From: an uncultured Chitinophaga sp.
GTDB taxonomy: Bacteria > Bacteroidota > Bacteroidia > Chitinophagales > Chitinophagaceae
DNA: 9,692 bases
Reading direction: 5' to 3'
Assembly: GCF_946479755.1 (NCBI RefSeq)
Contig: NZ_CAMLHC010000061.1
Location: forward strand, 1 to 9,692
Below, piece after piece: positions 8,901 through 9,692 of the stretch (the first letter of the stretch is position 1; each line of letters starts with the position of its first letter). A model generated the notes under the pieces. It was not told where the DNA came from. It did not search any database and saw only the letters and a program-made list of their open reading frames with translations. The translations under genes and the position numbers were made by a program.

Positions 8901-9692
8901 TAATATGATGCATGGCATAGGCAAAAACCCACTGGTTGGCTGCCACGCGGAAGATGCCTGCACGCAGGAGCGGGCCGGCGTCCAGGGCAAAAGGCGTGGC
9001 CACTGTGGCATGGACCAGGTCGGTCAATACCTGTTCCGGCTGGTCCCTGACATCACGGTAGTCGATATCGAAATTTACATCTGCCACCGCACGGACCAGC
9101 TGGCGGATTTCTCCCTGCTCGTCTTCCCTGAAAATGGTGCGTAAACTTTCATGACGGGCCAGCAGCAGGTTCAGTGCGTGCCTCAGCGCATCGATATTAA
9201 GATCGCCTTCAAATACGTACACACGGTGCATATTAAAGGCTATATTATCTTCATTGAACTGGCCTAATATCCATAACCGGCGCTGGGTGGCGGACAGCGG
9301 ATAGTCTTCCATGCCGGGCGCAGGCCGGATGGCCGTAAATGCGCTTTTCTTTGCGTGAAGGACCAGCTGCGCCTGCTCTTCCAGCTTTGTTTTGGCGAAG
9401 AGTTCCTGCAGGGGAACTTTTACATCAAATGCTTTATGGATATGTGTTGTTAAACGGGTCGCTTTGAGACTGTGGCCGCCCAGTTCAAAAAAGTCGTGGT
9501 GAATGCCGATATCCTTTTTGCCCAGTACCTCTTCCCAGATACGCGCCAGCTTCGCTTCTGTTTCATTGCGCGGCGCCACATATGCAACGCCCGGGTCCAG
9601 CGTTAAACCCTCGGGGGCCGGTAATCTTTTACGGTCGATTTTGCCGTTGGCCGTGAGCGGTAAAGCATCCAGCTGCACAAACACAGCGGGTA
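2983..9692 (-). CDS. Nonribosomal peptide synthetase, 3' part ((A)-T-C-A-T-C-A-T), 5' end beyond window
   Basis: This is a multimodular NRPS that activates amino acids as adenylates, tethers them to phosphopantetheine arms and joins them by condensation; it is presumably cytosolic. The frame is open to the right window edge, so the start is outside. Residues here are counted from the in-frame GTG at 9684, which is internal and not a start. Seen in order: end of an A domain with A10 NGKIDRKRLP (14-23); carrier T1 (Ser72 in LGGHSL); C1 (HHIISDG, 259-265); A1 (A3 YTSGSTGRPKG, A10 NGKVDRKQLP); T2 (Ser1123); C2 (HHIISDG, 1312-1318); A2 (1640-2128); T3 (Ser2178); and an acidic tail ending DELIF before TGA. 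The window holds 2233 codons from that GTG, with no frameshift. No thioesterase, reductase or epimerase follows, so the chain must pass to another protein, most simply the NRPS starting at 1592. Substrates are inferred only from pocket residues. The family call is very secure; the product is unknown. Confidence 0.98.
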   Translation of the reverse strand, partial: PAVFVQLDALPLTANGKIDRKRLPAPEGLTLDPGVAYVAPRNETEAKLARIWEEVLGKKDIGIHHDFFELGGHSLKATRLTTHIHKAFDVKVPLQELFAKTKLEEQAQLVLHAKKSAFTAIRPAPGMEDYPLSATQRRLWILGQFNEDNIAFNMHRVYVFEGDLNIDALRHALNLLLARHESLRTIFREDEQGEIRQLVRAVADVNFDIDYRDVRDQPEQVLTDLVHATVATPFALDAGPLLRAGIFRVAANQWVFAYAMHHIISDGWSMNVLLNDLLKGYNKYTQGDLRPLAPLAIQYKDYAVWQQEQLNGASLNDHRDYWLKRFGGELPILKLPVDKMRPAVKTYKGGTVPIVIPQNVTAGVKKLLQTHGATLFMGLVAAVKALLYRYTGQEDIIVGSPMAGRDHIDLEGQIGFYINPLALRTQCKGDYSFHELLQQVKQTTLEAYEHQVYPFDELVDALNLQRDMSRSAIFDVMVILQNNERTYAKEQKGLPGLTISEFRRGEHEASKFDLTFYFGETTAEIIGKIEYNSDLFTANSAKRIADHFVQLLTAATGAPEVPVQQIDYLHINEQQQLLHTFNATDAPLPAGKTMMDLFEEQAIKTPDNIAVVFENTRLTYRELRKKTGRLANYLREVYHIGADDLVAVKLPRNEMMLVTILGILRAGAGYIPVDPDCPQERVDYILADSGCRALADEQLLDDFSNSEYQYSSDVTPVCHPGNLAYVIYTSGSTGRPKGAMIEHAGLLNHLIAMQEELQLDHNSRIAQNASYTFDISVWQLLNALITGGTTVIYDRPSILDPVMFVKKIIADGITVLQVVPSYLKVMMDYIEEGDSCDFSRLSYLLVTGEAVNQPVLKRWFDMFPQIRVVNAYGPAEAADDVTLYVMDKAPADNNIPVGKPIRNIRIYVLDAAGMLCPVGVEGEIYVSGIGVGRAYLNDPERTAAVFTTDPFRTGVPVRMYKTGDLGKWLPDGNLEFVHRKDFQVKIRGYRVELGEIEYALSCYDGITGVVVVANEEEDGEKSLAAYLVSDHDLSAEDLRSYLAAKLPAYMVPSYLIRLPELPLNDNGKVDRKQLPDPASLGLTTGAAYVAPRNAVEEQLVLIWEEILGKEQVSVKDNFFEVGGHSLRATRLASRIYKQLEVKIPLKELFTTPVLEDQARLVQQARKTAYAAIEPLPVQPCYELSPAQRRLWVLSQFDEGSLAYNMPGLFVFEGAMEEHALQYAFDRLVARHEILRTVFRENKQGELKQWVRSPEESGCRLCFEDLRGEQDGEAKARELAANAAAQLIDLGNGPLLQASVYRIANDKWMFSYVMHHIISDGWSMHVLIRELLQCYNYCVNGGTDPLSPLRIHYKDYAAWQLQQLKAEKLQAHKDYWLQQFNGPLPVLDLPTDKPRPAIKTYRGGVVKKIIGSAATLQLKTIVKEQQATLFMGLLATVKALLYRYTGQTDIIIGSPVAGREHPDLENQIGFYLNTLALRTQFEGGDSFCDLLQQVRTNTLNAYDHQLYPFDDLVDELDLERDMSRSTLFDVMVVLHNTGDPTAATALHGLKVSRYNRADTLISKFDLSFDFVEFGEEIQVTLEYNSDLFHRDTILRMAGHLTQLLEAITEQPLLPLPLLQYLGREEEQQLLNVFNKTILPAEDHQTVIGLFEEQAARTPDRTALVFEDRQLTYRELNEQANRFAAFLEAGAGIHANDLAAIRLKRSEWMIVAVLGVLKTGAAYIPVDPADPQERVDYILEDSHCQLLVDESMLNDFISSRGRWSAANTGKAATAADLVYVVYTSGSAGTSKGVMITNANITGIAQSWTAAYGLNGMTVHLLQMTSISFDVFMGDICRSLLTGGCMVLCPDHVKADPGSLYDIMCRHEVSILQDAPGVLLPLMDYVQDNNRNIDFLKMLIFGSDTLSITAYRELQERFGSRIRIVNSYGVTEAAIGSSCFEQQGGQELHAWKATPIGKPFANTRLYILNEQHQLQPVGVTGEICIGGAGVAAGYLNREMQTAEKFVADPFCANGRMYKTGDLGRWLPDGNIEFVGRKDDRVEVRGYRIALKEIESALLTYPDIDTAVVMVSVNEEGGNELVAYISGGEEVNIADLRSYLDSVLPGYMVPAYYAPLERMPLTPNDKTGRKRLPVSRVNGLSTGVEYVAPGNETEEKLLAIWQSVLGRNKKIGIKDNFFTLGGHSLKLMRVISAISEQFQVRVSIEFFFNNPYIERLSKYIEANTCLSDEVAATADELIF
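2986..3045 (-). other. Acidic C-terminal tail, putative docking motif
   Basis: The last 20 residues after T3 include SDEVAATADELIF, rich in acidic residues (two Asp-Glu pairs) and ending in a hydrophobic triplet. TubC-type beta-hairpin docking domains are known to bind short, often acidic, C-terminal linear motifs of the upstream synthetase. The next NRPS begins with such a domain. The docking role is inferred from this pairing; the tail matches no motif I can name exactly. Confidence 0.5.
3046..3252 (-). other. Terminal peptidyl carrier domain T3
   Basis: The carrier motif is NFFTLGGHSL with attachment serine 2178. It is the last domain of this protein. As no release domain follows, the chain on T3 must be handed to another protein in trans. 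Confidence 0.94.
3301..4767 (-). other. Adenylation domain A2 with unusual pocket and divergent core motifs
   Basis: The fold is complete from LTYRELN (A1 region) to A10. The pocket, by hand alignment, reads D1825 V1826 G1829 Q1868 I1895 G1897 S1922 I1930 G1931 K2120, that is DVGQIGSIGK. The segments FDVFMGD and NSYGVTEA match the ornithine/Dab-type group, whose usual code I recall as DVGEIGSIDK. The Glu and the Asp that would bind the side-chain amine are here Gln and Gly. Core motifs also deviate: A3 is GSAGTSKG instead of GSTGxPKG, A8 has RVEVRGYRIALKEIE, and A10 is NDKTGRK rather than NGKVDRK. The catalytic lysine is kept. The substrate is unknown, perhaps neutral; reduced activity is possible. 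Confidence 0.85.
4831..6150 (-). other. Condensation domain C2, LCL-like
   Basis: The opening core LSPAQRRLWVL (1181-1191), catalytic HHIISDG (1312-1318) and IGFYLNTLALR (1465-1475) are all present, so the domain should be active. It would join the chain on T2 to the residue loaded by A2. Its sequence is very close to C1 and to the C domain of the downstream NRPS, especially around ATLFMGLLATVKALLYRY. Confidence 0.93.
6199..6423 (-). other. Peptidyl carrier (thiolation) domain T2
   Basis: The carrier domain has motif NFFEVGGHSL and attachment serine 1123. It lies between A1 and C2 and so holds the A1 substrate and the growing chain. Nothing is unusual apart from V for L in the usual LGGHS. 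Confidence 0.95.
6463..7917 (-). other. Adenylation domain A1, acidic pocket, candidate Dab activator
   Basis: Core motifs are orthodox: A3 YTSGSTGRPKG, A7 YKTGDL, A8 QVKIRGYRVELGEIE, A10 NGKVDRKQLP. By hand alignment to the GrsA Phe A domain, the ten pocket positions read D772 I773 W776 Q815 L843 T845 A869 D877 D878 K1065, that is DIWQLTADDK. The A5 region is YGPAEAADD. Two adjacent aspartates at the end of the pocket suit a positively charged side chain. With a diaminobutyrate transaminase next door, Dab is the leading guess. The positions are seen in the sequence; the substrate is inference and could be another basic or polar residue. Confidence 0.85.
7990..9303 (-). other. Condensation domain C1, LCL-like
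   Basis: The C1 core SATQRRLWIL (131-140) opens the domain. The catalytic HHIISDG motif (259-265) is intact, with His260 as the expected second histidine. The later motif IGFYINPLALR (412-422) has N-P where the other two C domains in the window have N-T. There is no dual condensation/epimerization signature, so it is read as joining two L-configured partners: the T1 chain to the A1 residue. The LCL subtype is judged by eye. Confidence 0.93.
9355..9576 (-). other. Peptidyl carrier (thiolation) domain T1
   Basis: This is a carrier domain of normal size, with the phosphopantetheine attachment motif FFELGGHSL and attachment serine at 72 (codon 9471-9469). It follows the A10 motif directly and precedes C1, so it carries the residue loaded by the A domain cut by the window edge. 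Confidence 0.95.
9613..9692 (-). other. C-terminal end of an adenylation domain (A10 motif only)
   Basis: Only the last stretch of the upstream A domain lies in the window. The A10 core NGKIDRKRLP is visible, with the conserved lysine of NGK that contacts the adenylate in this family. The substrate pocket lies outside the window, so its specificity cannot be read. Confidence 0.9.

Noticed and set aside
9682..9684. GTG as a possible start codon of the large NRPS.
   Set aside because: The frame continues upstream to the window edge, and the residues around it (PAVFVQL before the A10 motif) are the normal end of an adenylation domain, so this is an internal valine.
1..9692. CRISPR array, tRNA/rRNA genes, insertion sequence or phage element.
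   Set aside because: No regularly spaced repeats, RNA gene signatures, transposase frames or terminal inverted repeats were seen; nearly all bases belong to the three minus-strand genes.

Overview
The window lies inside a nonribosomal peptide synthetase (NRPS) gene cluster. Everything is encoded on the minus strand, so the biosynthetic order runs from the right edge to the left. The likely host is a member of the Bacteroidota, possibly Chitinophaga-like. This is inferred from the absence of Shine-Dalgarno sequences, the A/T-rich leaders before the internal start codons, and the style of the NRPS sequences. The species and the peptide product cannot be named from this window.

Layout, right to left: (1) positions 9692-2983 hold the 3' part of a large NRPS gene whose start lies outside the window. 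It encodes the very end of one adenylation domain, then T-C-A-T-C-A-T, and stops after a carrier domain with an acidic tail and no thioesterase or epimerase. (2) A 107-base gap (2982-2876) contains a perfect 7-bp hairpin followed by six T's, resembling an intrinsic terminator or attenuator. (3) Positions 2875-1604 hold a complete class III PLP aminotransferase with the hallmarks of EctB/PvdH-type L-2,4-diaminobutyrate (Dab) transaminases. (4) After an 11-base gap, 1592-1 holds the 5' end of a second NRPS gene: a TubC-type N-terminal docking domain, then a complete condensation domain. It leaves the window at the linker into the next adenylation domain.

Working model: the aminotransferase makes Dab from aspartate semialdehyde. 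One adenylation domain of the large NRPS (7917-6463), whose pocket reads with two adjacent aspartates, is a candidate to load it. The acidic C-terminal tail of the first NRPS and the TubC-like head of the second look like a cognate docking pair, so the chain would pass from the first enzyme to the second although the Dab gene sits between them. All three condensation domains have intact HHxxxDG motifs and look like the LCL type, so no epimerised residue is indicated here. The second complete adenylation domain (4767-3301) is the oddest element: its pocket resembles the ornithine/Dab family, but both acidic pocket positions are replaced and several core motifs deviate.
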